Shown here: piece after piece, positions 40,005-49,429 of the stretch
Layout of the letters: each line of letters starts with the position of its first letter
Numbering within the stretch: the first letter of the stretch is position 1
Assembly (NCBI RefSeq): GCF_042681825.1
Contig: NZ_JBHUGH010000004.1
Location: forward strand, 1 to 59,831
Direction of reading: 5' to 3'
DNA length: 59,831 nucleotides
From: Halodurantibacterium flavum
Lineage (GTDB): Bacteria; Pseudomonadota; Alphaproteobacteria; Rhodobacterales; Rhodobacteraceae
The notes under the pieces: model-generated
Database searches by the model: none
Seen by the model: only the letters and a program-made list of their open reading frames with translations
What the model was told of the DNA's origin: nothing
Made by a program: the position numbers and the translations under genes

Positions 40005-40295
40005 ATGGAAGGCAAGGTGCTGGCCCGCATCGCGGCGATCGTCTTTTTCGCCATCGCCATCACTGTCGCAGCGGTGGAAATGGCCCGGAAGGAGGACGCG
40101 CCGGTTGCCCCCGCGCCCGCGCTCCTCCAGCCTCCGACCGATCCGTTGCGTGAGGGCCAGCGCCGCTGCCAGCAGATGGGCGAGGCGGCGGCTGACAATC
40201 CCGAATGCCTGGCGATCTGGGCCGAGACACGTGACCGCTTCCTCGGCCGCACGCCCGCGCCTTCCGCCCAAAGCCTTGAACGGGAGGCGCGCTGA
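40005..40295 (+). CDS. trbK: TrbK-alt entry-exclusion-type protein
   Basis: Product of 96 aa: an N-terminal hydrophobic helix (VLARIAAIVFFAIAITVAAVEMA) followed by a small domain with two cysteines in RCQQMGEAAADNPECLAIWAETRDRFLG, the pattern of the TrbK-alt family. It lies between trbJ and trbL as usual. It is proposed to act in entry exclusion, reducing redundant transfer between carriers. Confidence 0.8.
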   Translation: MEGKVLARIAAIVFFAIAITVAAVEMARKEDAPVAPAPALLQPPTDPLREGQRRCQQMGEAAADNPECLAIWAETRDRFLGRTPAPSAQSLEREAR

Positions 40296-40297
40296 CC

Positions 40298-41620
40298 ATG
40301 GGCGGCACCGGCGTCATCGATACCTTCCTCGGGGTCTTCACCAGCTACATCGACAGCGGCTTTGGGTTGCTGGGCGGTGAGGTGGCCTTCATCGCCACCA
40401 CATTGATCGTCATCGATGTGACCTTGGCCGCACTGTTCTGGGCGTGGGGCGCCGATGACGACATCACCGCGAGGTTGGTCAAGAAAGTCATCTTTGTCGG
40501 TGTCTTCGCCTATCTGATCGGCAACTGGTCGAGCCTGGCGCAGATCGTGTTTGACAGCTTCGCAGGGCTGGGCCTGCTCGGATCCGGCACCGGGTTTTCG
40601 GCCGCCGATCTCCTGCGGCCCGGCCGGGTGGCCCAGACCGGGCTCGATGCCGGAAGGCCGCTGCTGGACTCCATCTCCGACCTGATGGGCTTCGTGTCCT
40701 TCTTCGAGAATTTCATCCAGATCATCTGCCTGCTGTTCGCATGGGCCCTGGTGCTTCTGGCGTTCTTCATCCTGGCGATCCAGCTGTTCGTGACCCTGAT
40801 CGAGTTCAAGCTGACCACCCTGGCAGGGTTTGTCCTCGTGCCGTTCGGATTGTTCAACAAGACCGCGTTCATGGCGGAAAGGGTGCTGGGGAACGTCATC
40901 TCGTCCGGCATCAAGGTCCTGGTGCTGGCGGTGATCATCGGTATCGGCTCCTCGCTCTTCGGGCATTTCACTGCCGGATTTGGCGGGGTTGCCCCGACGA
41001 TCGACGAGGCCATGGCGATCGTGCTCGCGGCGCTGTCCTTGCTCGGCCTCGGAATCTTCGGCCCCGGGATCGCAACCGGGCTTGTCTCGGGCGGGCCGCA
41101 ACTCGGTGCGGGCGCCGCGGTCGGAACCGGATTGGCGGTGGCTGGCGCAGGCGCCGTCGCGGGAGGCGCGACCATGCTGGCGGCAAAAGGAGGCGCGGGT
41201 GCAATCCGCGGTGGAGCCGCGACGACGGGCGCGGCTTCCGCCGCCTACACGCTCAATTCCGCGGGTCAATCCGGCGCCGCCGGTATCGTCGCCGGAGCGG
41301 CCGGTGTCGGCAAGGCCATGGGTGCGGCAACCACCTCGCCGCTGCGCCGTGCCGCCGCCGGTATCGCCGCCAGCCATTCCTCCGGCATGAAAGCCGCCTT
41401 TGCGGGAACCGGCGGCACCACCACGCAGGGCACCATCGGCGGCGCGCCCCCTGCTTCCGGATCCTCCCCCGGCTCTGGGACCCCGCCGACCTGGGCGCAG
41501 GGCATGCGCCGGACCCAAGCGTTGAAACACGGTGCCACTGCCGCCGCCCATGCCGTCCGATCCGGCGACAGCCGCAGCGGCGGCGCTTCTATCAGCCTAC
41601 AGACAGGTGATCGCTCATGA
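40298..41620 (+). CDS. trbL: TrbL, polytopic mating-pair protein (VirB6-like)
   Basis: Product of 440 aa. Five or more membrane helices lie in the first 300 residues (for example LGGEVAFIATTLIVIDVTLAALFWAW and ICLLFAWALVLLAFFILAIQLF). A Gly/Ala-rich stretch (about 265-380) and a hydrophilic tail follow. It forms part of the inner-membrane channel. It starts 2 nt after trbK and overlaps trbF by 4 nt. Confidence 0.9.
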   Translation: MGGTGVIDTFLGVFTSYIDSGFGLLGGEVAFIATTLIVIDVTLAALFWAWGADDDITARLVKKVIFVGVFAYLIGNWSSLAQIVFDSFAGLGLLGSGTGFSAADLLRPGRVAQTGLDAGRPLLDSISDLMGFVSFFENFIQIICLLFAWALVLLAFFILAIQLFVTLIEFKLTTLAGFVLVPFGLFNKTAFMAERVLGNVISSGIKVLVLAVIIGIGSSLFGHFTAGFGGVAPTIDEAMAIVLAALSLLGLGIFGPGIATGLVSGGPQLGAGAAVGTGLAVAGAGAVAGGATMLAAKGGAGAIRGGAATTGAASAAYTLNSAGQSGAAGIVAGAAGVGKAMGAATTSPLRRAAAGIAASHSSGMKAAFAGTGGTTTQGTIGGAPPASGSSPGSGTPPTWAQGMRRTQALKHGATAAAHAVRSGDSRSGGASISLQTGDRS

Positions 41621-42306
41621 ATTTCTTCAAAAGACCCGCAACCCATTACGGCAAGACGCCGGAACCCGTGACGCCCTACCAGAAGGCCGCGCAAATCTGG
41701 GATGAGCGTATCGGTTCAGCCCGCGTTCAGGCCCGGAACTGGCGGTACATGGCTTTCGGTTGCCTGATCCTTTCGGCCGGCTTCGCGGGTGCTCTGGTCT
41801 GGCAATCCGCGCGCGGCACCATCGTTCCCTGGGTGGTCGAGGTGGACCGGCATGGTGAATCCCGCGCGGTCGAACCGGCCACCGCCGGCTATCAGCCGAC
41901 CGATCCGCAGATCGCCTTCCATCTGGCGCGCTTCATCGAGCAGGTGCGGGGGCTGCCCACCGATCCGATCATCGTGCGTCAGAACTGGCTGCGCGCCTAT
42001 GAATTCACCACCGATCGCGGTGCCATCGCGCTGAACGACTATGCTCGCGCCAATGATCCGTTCACCCGTGTCGGCCGCCAGCAGATCTCGATCGAAGTGT
42101 CGTCGGTGATCCGCGCCTCGCCCGACAGTTTCCGGATCGCCTGGACCGAGCAGCGCTACGAGAACGGCCAGCTCGCTGGCACCGAGCGTTGGACCGCCAT
42201 CTTCACCGTTGTCCTGCAACAGCCGCGCGACGCCGAGCGTCTGCGCGCCAATCCCCTCGGAATCTACATACATGCGATCAACTGGTCGCGGGAGATGAGC
42301 CAATGA
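41617..42306 (+). CDS. trbF: TrbF (VirB8-like)
   Basis: Product of 229 aa: short cytoplasmic N-terminus (FFKRPATHYGKTPEPVTPYQKAAQIWDERIG), one membrane helix (about residues 45-65), then a periplasmic VirB8-type domain containing YARANDPFTRVGRQQISIEVSSVIRASPDSFRIAWTE. It links inner-membrane and outer-core parts of the channel. Overlaps both neighbours by 4 nt. Confidence 0.9.
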   Translation: MNFFKRPATHYGKTPEPVTPYQKAAQIWDERIGSARVQARNWRYMAFGCLILSAGFAGALVWQSARGTIVPWVVEVDRHGESRAVEPATAGYQPTDPQIAFHLARFIEQVRGLPTDPIIVRQNWLRAYEFTTDRGAIALNDYARANDPFTRVGRQQISIEVSSVIRASPDSFRIAWTEQRYENGQLAGTERWTAIFTVVLQQPRDAERLRANPLGIYIHAINWSREMSQ

Positions 42307-43310
42307 CGTTCACGATCCGCACTTCCGGATATGCGGGCTTCCGCAAATCCGGCTCCGCGCTTGTCCTGCTCTCCGCCATTGCCCTCGCTGGCTGCGCCAG
42401 TCGCGTTCCCGAGATCGAGTATGATGCCGATGTGCCGCCATTGCCGGTGGTGCATGCTTCCGTCTCCGACGATCGGCCGCGCCCGTTGCATGTGCCGCCG
42501 GTCTGGACGCCCAGCCGGGGTGGGGAAGCCACTGGGACAGCCACTGGCCGGGTCGAGAACGCCAATGCCGCCGCCCGTGTCGAACCGCGGCGCGAAGGCT
42601 ACTACAATGCCATCCAGATCTATCCCTGGTCCGAAGGCGCGCTCTATCAGGTCTATGCCGCCGTCGGGCAGATCACCACGATCGCTCTGGAACCTGGCGA
42701 GAGCCTGACCGGCGCGGGCCCGATCGCGGCGGGCGACACCGCCCGCTGGATCATCGGCGATACCGAAAGCGGCTCGGGGCTGACCCGGCGCGTTCATGTC
42801 CTGGTGAAACCGACCCGGCCGGACATCACCACCAACCTTGTCATCACCACCGACCGCCGGACCTACATGATAGAGCTGCGCGCGAGCGAAGGCACCTGGA
42901 TGCCTGCCGTTGCCTGGGCCTATCCGGCACCACCCGCGGGTCAGCGCGTGACCGCGCCCGCAGCCCCGATTTTCCCGGCCGAGGCCGCACGCAATTACCG
43001 CTACGGTCTTCAGGGCGACAATCCGCCCTGGCGGCCGATCTCCGTCTTTGACGACGGTCGCCGCGTCTATGTCGTCTTCCCGCGCGGCATCGTCCAAGGT
43101 GAGATGCCGCCGATCTTCGTCCTCGGCGCCGATGGCGAGCCCGAGATCGTCAACAGCAGGATCCACCAGAACGTCCTGATCGTCGACCGACTCTTCGGCG
43201 CGGCAGAACTGCGCCTCGGCAGTGGCGACCGCCAGCAGACGGTCAGGATCTTGCGCATGGATGGCACCCGGCAGACTGCGGGCGCCGCCAGCGGGGAGCA
43301 ACCGACATGA
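42303..43310 (+). CDS. trbG: TrbG (VirB9-like) lipoprotein
   Basis: Product of 335 aa from ATG 42303. A signal peptide with lipobox-like ALAGCAS (Cys about residue 32) suggests lipid attachment. The VirB9-type domain includes PWSEGALYQVYAAVGQITTIALEPGESL and ends YRYGLQGDNPPWRPISVFDDGRRVYVVFPRG. It is an outer-membrane core component. It overlaps trbF and trbI. Confidence 0.9.
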   Translation: MTFTIRTSGYAGFRKSGSALVLLSAIALAGCASRVPEIEYDADVPPLPVVHASVSDDRPRPLHVPPVWTPSRGGEATGTATGRVENANAAARVEPRREGYYNAIQIYPWSEGALYQVYAAVGQITTIALEPGESLTGAGPIAAGDTARWIIGDTESGSGLTRRVHVLVKPTRPDITTNLVITTDRRTYMIELRASEGTWMPAVAWAYPAPPAGQRVTAPAAPIFPAEAARNYRYGLQGDNPPWRPISVFDDGRRVYVVFPRGIVQGEMPPIFVLGADGEPEIVNSRIHQNVLIVDRLFGAAELRLGSGDRQQTVRILRMDGTRQTAGAASGEQPT

Positions 43311-44491
43311 ACACGAGCGAGGAACGGAACGCGAAGGGAATGGTACAGACCGGAGGGGAGGACGAAAACGCTCCTGCCATGCGGCTGCGCGCCGACGCTC
43401 CGCGTGTCACGCGTATCTCGCGCAAGGTTCTGGCCGGGCTCGGACTGTTCGTCGGCGTCGGCATCGGTGGCGCGCTGATCTATGCGCTTCAGGTAGTCGA
43501 CCGAAGCGCGGGTCAGCAGGAACTCATCTCGACAGATCGCCGCCAGACCGCCGACGGCTTGCAGGGTCTGCCTGGCAGCTATGGCGATGTGCCGGTTCTC
43601 GGCCCGCCGCTGCCGGGCGATCTGGGAAGGCCGATCCTGCGGGCGCAGCAGGAGGGGCAGCCGATCCCGGCCTCGCCGATGCCCATGCCTGGTCCCGATC
43701 CCGAGGAACAACGTCGGCTGGCCGAACTGGAGGCGGCTCGCACGAGCCAGATCTTCTTCCAGATCAGACCCGGTAGCGACGTGACCATACCGTCCTTCCA
43801 GCCGGTGCCCGGCGCGGGCGTGATGGTGCAGGGAGGGGGAGTTGGCCAGGACAGGCATCTGGCCTTCCTCAATGCCGAGGTGGACCGGCGCACCGTTGCG
43901 GCCGATCGGGTCATGCCGCCTGCCTCACCTTATATATTGCAAGCTGGCTCCGTTATCCCCGCCGCCCTCATCACAGGAATCCGTTCCGATCTACCCGGCC
44001 AGATCACCGCTCAAGTCACTCAGAATGTCTATGACAGCCCGACCGGCGCGCTGCTCCTGATCCCGCAGGGCACCCGCATCATCGGCGAGTACGACAACGG
44101 CGTGACCTTCGGCCAGCGCCGCGTTCTCCTGGTCTGGAACAGGCTGATCTTTCCCAATGGCCGTTCCATCGTGCTGGAACGCCAGCCGGGCGCAGACGCA
44201 AGCGGCTATGCGGGCCTAGAGGATGGCGTCGACTATCATTGGTGGGATCTGATGAAAGCGGCAGGCCTGTCGACCTTGCTCGCAGTCGGCGCCGAACTGG
44301 CAGCAAGCGAAGAGGATCGCCTGGTCGCCGCCATCCGTGACGGAGCGCAGGACACGATCAATCAGGCCGGACAGATGATCGTCCAGCGCCAGCTTCAGGT
44401 CGCGCCGACGCTGACGATCCGTCCGGGTTTCCCGGTTCGCATTATTGTTAGCCGCGACCTCGTACTCGAGCCCTACGGAGCCGTTCAATGA
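43307..44491 (+). CDS. trbI: TrbI (VirB10-like)
   Basis: Product of 394 aa. One membrane helix (about residues 41-63), a Pro-rich periplasmic region (PIPASPMPMPGPDPEE) and the C-terminal VirB10 domain with GALLLIPQGTRIIGEYDNGVTFGQRRVLLVWNRLIFPNGRSI. It spans both membranes as the core scaffold. It overlaps trbG and the DUF2274 gene by 4 nt. Confidence 0.92.
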   Translation: MNTSEERNAKGMVQTGGEDENAPAMRLRADAPRVTRISRKVLAGLGLFVGVGIGGALIYALQVVDRSAGQQELISTDRRQTADGLQGLPGSYGDVPVLGPPLPGDLGRPILRAQQEGQPIPASPMPMPGPDPEEQRRLAELEAARTSQIFFQIRPGSDVTIPSFQPVPGAGVMVQGGGVGQDRHLAFLNAEVDRRTVAADRVMPPASPYILQAGSVIPAALITGIRSDLPGQITAQVTQNVYDSPTGALLLIPQGTRIIGEYDNGVTFGQRRVLLVWNRLIFPNGRSIVLERQPGADASGYAGLEDGVDYHWWDLMKAAGLSTLLAVGAELAASEEDRLVAAIRDGAQDTINQAGQMIVQRQLQVAPTLTIRPGFPVRIIVSRDLVLEPYGAVQ

Positions 44492-44760
44492 CCAATCTCA
44501 AGCTCGGCCGACTGCCCAAGGTCGGTATGACCCGCATCACCTTCGCCATTCCGGAGCCATTGAAGGAAGAGTTGGATTCTTACGCGGTCGAACACAGCCG
44601 CCTCTATGAGCCGGTTGATGCAGCGGCTCTGATCCCGCATATGCTGGAAGCGTTTTTGCGATCTGATCGTGGCTGGCGCGGTCGGAGGGCTACTAGGAAG
44701 GTGCCGTCATCGGGTTCGCCGGAACCAGCGAAGCAGGGTAAGGCGGGCGAAGCCACCTGA
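44488..44760 (+). CDS. DUF2274 family protein
   Basis: Product of 90 aa: LKLGRLPKVGMTRITFAIPEPLKEELDSYAVEHSRLYEPVDAAALIPHMLEAFLRSDRGW is the DUF2274 signature, a small protein regularly encoded after trbI. The fold may be ribbon-helix-helix-like, so DNA binding is possible. It is the last gene of the trb operon; a palindrome follows immediately after the stop. Confidence 0.85.
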   Translation: MTNLKLGRLPKVGMTRITFAIPEPLKEELDSYAVEHSRLYEPVDAAALIPHMLEAFLRSDRGWRGRRATRKVPSSGSPEPAKQGKAGEAT

Positions 44761-44776
44761 TGCCAGGCGCCTGGCA
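44761..44776. terminator. Palindrome between convergent trb operon and lysR
   Basis: TGCCAGGCGCCTGGCA is a perfect 16-bp palindrome directly after the DUF2274 stop. A second stem, CAGGGC-GCTGT-GCCCTG, lies at 44781-44797 over the end of lysR. Lying between converging genes, they probably end transcription from both sides; there is no T tract. Confidence 0.5.
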
Positions 44777-44779
44777 CCG

Positions 44780-45805
44780 TCAGGGCGCTGTGCCCTGTCC
44801 CAATTTTGGTGCCATTGTTCTCGCGAAGCTGATGAAGCGCCGAAGTGCGGGGTTGTCATTCAGGGGCGACCATACCGCGCTGAAGGGCATGATATCTTCC
44901 GGGGCGGTCAACGGGCGGAACGTGAGCTCAGGCAGGGTCATCTTTGTCCAACCCTCTGAGACCAGTGTGATTCCTGTTCCCATCGCGACCATGTGCATCA
45001 GTGTTTCTTGAATCACAGGGCATTGGGTTACATCGGGATAGGTGCTGTAGTCGGCGATGCGCCGGACGACATAGTCATGCACTTCCGGTCCCGGCTCGTG
45101 GGTCGCGACGATGAACCTCTCCTCCCGCAACATCGGCCAGTCGAGAGCGACACTGTCGACCAGAGGATGACCCGCCCCCAACGCCACATGGACCCGTTCG
45201 CGCCAGAGTTCGAAAACCTCGCAGTCCGCGAGCGGTGTATTGCCGGTGAAAAAGGCGATGTCGATCTCTCTGGAGCGGACCGCGCGTAGGTGGTCGCGCC
45301 GACCGCCGTCCCGAATATCGAGGCGGACATCCTTGTACATGCCCTGGAACGACGAGATCAGCTCGCGCAGCATCCCGCCTGCCAGCGTAGTGATGATACC
45401 GATCCGGACAGTGCCTTCCTCGACGCGCCCCGCCGCGCCCGCATGATGGAGGGCAGCCTCGACCTTGCGCAACGCTGGCGCGATCTCGCCGAGAAAGCGC
45501 GTACCGGCGTCGGTCAGGCGCACACCCGCTGGTGTGCGTTCAAACAGGGCAACACCGATCTCGTCCTCGAAATCGCGTACGCGTCGGCTGACGCTGGACG
45601 CGCGCGTGCCAAGCGCCTGCGCCGCCCCGGAGAAGCTCATCTGTTCGGCGGCGGCCAGCACGAAGCGCAACGGCCGCAAGTCGAACGGCAGGCCTTCGTC
45701 GGTCCACCTGACGGAACGTTCCCAAAGGGGTTTACCCCGATGGGACTCAGCGGTGCCGTTGCTTGGACGTCTTGGCTTCCGGCTAGATTCAGGAGGCTCC
45801 GACAC
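44780..45805 (-). CDS. LysR-family transcriptional regulator
   Basis: Product of up to 341 aa from a GTG at 45805. The HTH is LRPLRFVLAAAEQMSFSGAAQALGTRASSVSRRVRDFEDEIGVALFER, beginning only at about residue 43, so the true start may be further in. The co-inducer domain follows. LysR genes are often found converging on trbI-DUF2274 in related ICEs, so it may belong to the backbone; alternatively it controls the adjacent Liv/catabolic cargo, whose genes lie upstream on the same strand. Confidence 0.82.
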   Translation of the reverse strand: MSEPPESSRKPRRPSNGTAESHRGKPLWERSVRWTDEGLPFDLRPLRFVLAAAEQMSFSGAAQALGTRASSVSRRVRDFEDEIGVALFERTPAGVRLTDAGTRFLGEIAPALRKVEAALHHAGAAGRVEEGTVRIGIITTLAGGMLRELISSFQGMYKDVRLDIRDGGRRDHLRAVRSREIDIAFFTGNTPLADCEVFELWRERVHVALGAGHPLVDSVALDWPMLREERFIVATHEPGPEVHDYVVRRIADYSTYPDVTQCPVIQETLMHMVAMGTGITLVSEGWTKMTLPELTFRPLTAPEDIMPFSAVWSPLNDNPALRRFISFARTMAPKLGQGTAP

Positions 45806-45964
45806 ACACTAACCCACTACCAAATTTCGATTCAGTGCCGTCTGCCGACCAGTATCGAAATCGGACACAGTTTCTTGGCTTGCTCCTCAGAACCGGGGAA
45901 AAACCCATGTCCGACGGTGCAGGCCGACTGGCCCGTCCAGGCCAGCCGCGATGTTCCATCGCGA

Positions 45965-46666
45965 TCAGGCGACGAGATAAGTGCGCACGTGCTCGAGGTC
46001 GCGCTCGAGCGCGGGGCCGTCGCCCTCCCACACGATGACGCCCTTCTCCATGACATAATGCCTGTCGGCGAAGCGCGAGAGCGCGGCGATGTTCTTGTCG
46101 ATGACAAGGATCGCCTGCCCGAGATCCTTCAACTGGCGCAGGGTGGTCCAGATGACGTCGCGGATGACCGGCGCCAGACCCTCGGTCGCCTCGTCGAGGA
46201 TCAGCAGGTGCGGGTTGGTCATCAATGCCCGGCCGATGGCCAGCATCTGCTGCTCACCACCCGACAGGAGGTTTCCCATCGAATGCCGGCGCTCTTCGAG
46301 CTTCGGGAACAGCGTGAACAACCTGTCAACCGTCCAAGGGTTCGCCGAGCCCGAGCGGTTGCCCGAGGACGCGATCAGGTTTTCCTCCACGGTGAGGTTC
46401 GGAAATATCATCCGGCCCTCGGGCACCAGCCCGATGCCGAGCCTGGCGATCTTCGGCATCGGAACCCCACGGATGGGGGTTCCACGAAAGCTCGTCTCGC
46501 CGGCGTCATGCCGGAGTTGGCCCATGATGGTTCGGACAGTCGTCGTCTTCCCCATCCCGTTGCGGCCCATTAGAGTGATCACCTCGCCCTCGGAGACAGT
46601 CAGCGACAGGCCGTGCAGCACCTTGGCCGCGCCGTAGCCGCTTTCTACGTTGCGCAGTTCGAGCAT
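45965..46666 (-). CDS. livF: Branched-chain-type ABC transporter ATPase (LivF-like)
   Basis: Product of 233 aa: Walker A MGRNGMGKTTTVRTIMG, signature LLSGGEQQMLAIGRAL, Walker B LLILDEATEGLAP. Size and motifs match LivF of the HAAT/branched-chain family. It is the last gene of a five-gene import operon, translationally coupled to livG. In catabolic islands such importers take up aromatic acids as well as amino acids. Confidence 0.88.
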   Translation of the reverse strand: MLELRNVESGYGAAKVLHGLSLTVSEGEVITLMGRNGMGKTTTVRTIMGQLRHDAGETSFRGTPIRGVPMPKIARLGIGLVPEGRMIFPNLTVEENLIASSGNRSGSANPWTVDRLFTLFPKLEERRHSMGNLLSGGEQQMLAIGRALMTNPHLLILDEATEGLAPVIRDVIWTTLRQLKDLGQAILVIDKNIAALSRFADRHYVMEKGVIVWEGDGPALERDLEHVRTYLVA

Positions 46667-47409
46667 CAGCCTTCCTCCCCCAGATAGACTTCATGCACGC
46701 GGCGGTCGGACCGCACCTCGTCCGGCGCGCCGGTGATCAGGACGGTGCCGCTGACGAGCACTGTCACGCGATCGGCGAGCTCGAAGACGGCGTGCATGTC
46801 ATGTTCGACCAGCAAGATGGTGACGCTGCCGCGCAGCTTCTTGAGCATGGCCGTCATCGCGATGGTTTCCTCGCGCCCGAGCCCCGCCATCGGTTCGTCC
46901 AGCAGCACCACCGCCGGTTTGGCCGCCAGCGCCAGCGCCAGTTCGAGCGCCCGCTGCTCGCCATGCGACAGGTCGGCCACATGATCCTCGGCCCGATTGG
47001 AAAGGCCGAAGCGGTCGAGCCAGTCATGGGCCTCGTCCGTCATCGCCGTTTCCCGGCTCAACGGCTTGAAGAAGGTGAAGGCGCTGCCGTCGCGGCCGAT
47101 CAGCGCCAGCCGCATGTTGTCGAGAACGCTGCGTTTCCGGATCAGGTTGGTCACCTGATAGGACCGCGCGATACCGGCATGTACGCGGGCGTGCGCTGGC
47201 AGCCCGTCGATCGGCTTGCCGCGCAGCGAGATCGACCCGGAATTGGGCTTCATGTCGCCCATCAGCAGCGAGATCAGCGTCGTCTTGCCGGCGCCGTTCG
47301 GACCGATGAGCGCGTGGCATTCGCCCTCTTCGATGCTGAGTGACACGTCGTTGGTAGCAACAAGGCCGCCGAAGGTCTTGCGCAGGGACTGGATAGCCAG
47401 AATGCTCAT
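46666..47409 (-). CDS. livG: Branched-chain-type ABC transporter ATPase (LivG-like)
   Basis: Product of 247 aa with Walker A IGPNGAGKTTLISLLMG, signature DLSHGEQRALELALAL and Walker B VLLDEPMAGLG. The pairing with LivF is standard for this family. Its start overlaps the livM end by 4 nt. Confidence 0.88.
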   Translation of the reverse strand: MSILAIQSLRKTFGGLVATNDVSLSIEEGECHALIGPNGAGKTTLISLLMGDMKPNSGSISLRGKPIDGLPAHARVHAGIARSYQVTNLIRKRSVLDNMRLALIGRDGSAFTFFKPLSRETAMTDEAHDWLDRFGLSNRAEDHVADLSHGEQRALELALALAAKPAVVLLDEPMAGLGREETIAMTAMLKKLRGSVTILLVEHDMHAVFELADRVTVLVSGTVLITGAPDEVRSDRRVHEVYLGEEG

Positions 47410-48404
47410 TTCGGCGTCCTCCTCAAGGCGGTGAACACGAGGCTCATGAACCGTTTGCCGCCGAACATCACGGCAACGATCAGGAAGAGGCCGAACCAGA
47501 AGTGCCAGTAGACCGTCATCGACGACAGGATCTCTTCAAGGAAGATAAAGAGCGCCGAGCCGGTTAGCGGCGCCAGCGCCGTTCCCATGCCGCCCAGGGT
47601 GACGACAAAGAGCAGCTCGCCCGATCGCATCCAGTCCATGATCTGGGGGGTGATGAAGCCGGTAAGATTGGCTGACAGCACGCCCGCCAAAGAGGTCAGC
47701 ATGCCCGAGAGGACATAGGCCACCAGCCGGTATTTGCGGACGTGCAGGCCCGAGGAAATCACCCGCCGCTCGCTGCCCTTCGCGGCTGACAGCACGAGGC
47801 CGAAGCGCGACCTGTTGAGCGCCACGAAGAAGAAAATCTGTGCGAACAATACGGCGATTGCCACCCAATAGAGCGTCAGCCGGTCGCCAAGATCCAGCAG
47901 CGGGAAAGCGCTCGGATCGTAGATGATCAGCCCGTCATCGCCGCCGTATTCCTCGAGGCCCAACATGATGTAGTAGACGATCTGGCTGAAGGCCAACGTG
48001 ATCATGAGGAAGTGGACCCCCTTGGTGCGTAGCACGACCAGGCCGGTCAGCAGTGCATAGAGGCCTGAAACCGTGATGGCCGCGGCCAGATGGAAGAAGC
48101 CGTTGGAGATGCCGTAGTGGTCGCTGATGCCGACGGCATAGGCACCGATCCCAAAGAACACCGCATGGCCGAAGCTGACGAGTCCCGCCGTGAAGACCAG
48201 GAAGTTCAGGCTGACCGCGGCGATCGCGAGGATGATCATCCGCACCAGCGCATCCAGAAGGAACGGATGCCCGGCCGCGGTGAAGACATAGGGCAGGAAC
48301 GCAAGCCCTGCGATCCCGGCGGCAATGGCCAGCCAGCGCAGCACCGTGCCCGTGGTGGGGCGGTTCCGGACGGTTCGGGGTTGGGTCTGGGTCATGTCGG
48401 TCAT
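47406..48404 (-). CDS. livM: Branched-chain-type ABC transporter permease (LivM-like)
   Basis: Product of 332 aa with about ten hydrophobic helices and the typical LivM segments LNFLVFTAGLVSFGHAVFFGIGAYAVG and GFITPQIMDWMRSGELLFVVTLGGMGTALAPLTGSALF. Inner-membrane subunit pairing with LivH; begins 3 nt after the livH stop. Confidence 0.88.
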   Translation of the reverse strand: MTDMTQTQPRTVRNRPTTGTVLRWLAIAAGIAGLAFLPYVFTAAGHPFLLDALVRMIILAIAAVSLNFLVFTAGLVSFGHAVFFGIGAYAVGISDHYGISNGFFHLAAAITVSGLYALLTGLVVLRTKGVHFLMITLAFSQIVYYIMLGLEEYGGDDGLIIYDPSAFPLLDLGDRLTLYWVAIAVLFAQIFFFVALNRSRFGLVLSAAKGSERRVISSGLHVRKYRLVAYVLSGMLTSLAGVLSANLTGFITPQIMDWMRSGELLFVVTLGGMGTALAPLTGSALFIFLEEILSSMTVYWHFWFGLFLIVAVMFGGKRFMSLVFTALRRTPK

Positions 48405-48407
48405 GTT

Positions 48408-49328
48408 CTAGCGGCTCGCAGGCGGGAACAGGCCTTCGGGCTTGAAGGCGAGAACGGCGCACATGATGAGATAGATGAGGATCGAGGCGAGCGCCGGACC
48501 GGCGGTCGAGGCGACCTTCTGGGTGAAGACAGTGGCAAGGACGCTGCCGATATAGGCGCGCCCGAGCGTGTCGATGATGCCGACCAGCATCGCGGCGATG
48601 AAGGCACCGCGGATCGAGCCGAGCCCGCCGATGATGATGATGACGAAGGCAAGAATGATGACCGGGCCGCCCATACCGATCGACGCGCCCGAGATCGGCG
48701 CCACGAGGCTGCCGGCGATGCCGGCGACCACCGCTCCGACGCCGAAGATCCCGGCGAAGACCAGTTTGGTCTCGATACCCAGCGCCTCGGCCATAGCCCG
48801 GTTGGACGCCGAGGCGCGCACCACCATGCCGATGCGGGTCCGCGCGATGACGAACCAGAGCGCAGCCGCCAGCAACAGCCCGCAGACGACGATGAAGATT
48901 CGGTAGGCGGGCAGGGTGATGCCGCCGAAGCGCACGAATCCGTCGAGCCAGGTGGGCAAGGGCACTGACAGCCCGGCCGGCCCCCAGATGTAGTGAACGG
49001 CGGTGTCGACGACGAGAAGCAACCCAAAGGTGGCAAGCACCTGTTCAAGGTGGTCGCGGTGATAAAGCGTTCGGGCCAGACCGTATTCGACAGCGATGCC
49101 GATGATACCGACAATGACGGCGGCAGCGACAAGCCCCAGCAGGAACGAGCCGCTCCACATGCTCACCGTCGCCACCAGGAACGCGCCGAGCATGTAGAAC
49201 GCCCCATGGGCGAGATTGATGAAATCGAGGATGCCAAAAATCAGCGTCAAGCCGGCCGCGAGCAGAAACAGGATCAGTCCGAGCTGAATGCCGTTCAGTA
49301 CCTGCGATACCAGAAGAGTCATGTCCAT
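48408..49328 (-). CDS. livH: Branched-chain-type ABC transporter permease (LivH-like)
   Basis: Product of 306 aa, polytopic, with LTLIFGILDFINLAHGAFYMLGAFL and IIGGLGSIRGAFIAAMLVGIIDTLG, both hallmark LivH segments. It follows the binding-protein gene by about 100 nt and precedes livM by 3 nt. Confidence 0.88.
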   Translation of the reverse strand: MDMTLLVSQVLNGIQLGLILFLLAAGLTLIFGILDFINLAHGAFYMLGAFLVATVSMWSGSFLLGLVAAAVIVGIIGIAVEYGLARTLYHRDHLEQVLATFGLLLVVDTAVHYIWGPAGLSVPLPTWLDGFVRFGGITLPAYRIFIVVCGLLLAAALWFVIARTRIGMVVRASASNRAMAEALGIETKLVFAGIFGVGAVVAGIAGSLVAPISGASIGMGGPVIILAFVIIIIGGLGSIRGAFIAAMLVGIIDTLGRAYIGSVLATVFTQKVASTAGPALASILIYLIMCAVLAFKPEGLFPPASR

Positions 49329-49429
49329 CGTGGGTGAGCTTTCATGTAATGTGGGGCTGCAGCTGTCCTGCCGCTAAGGGTGGTCGCGGCCGGATTTTCA
49401 TCCGACCACGACCTGCGTCCGCATCGCGA

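Noticed and set aside
39974..41551. Antisense open frame of 525 codons over trbK and trbL
   Set aside because: The translation is Gly/Arg/Asp-rich shadow sequence opposite the Gly/Ala-rich trbL; trbL and trbK are clear in family and coupling.
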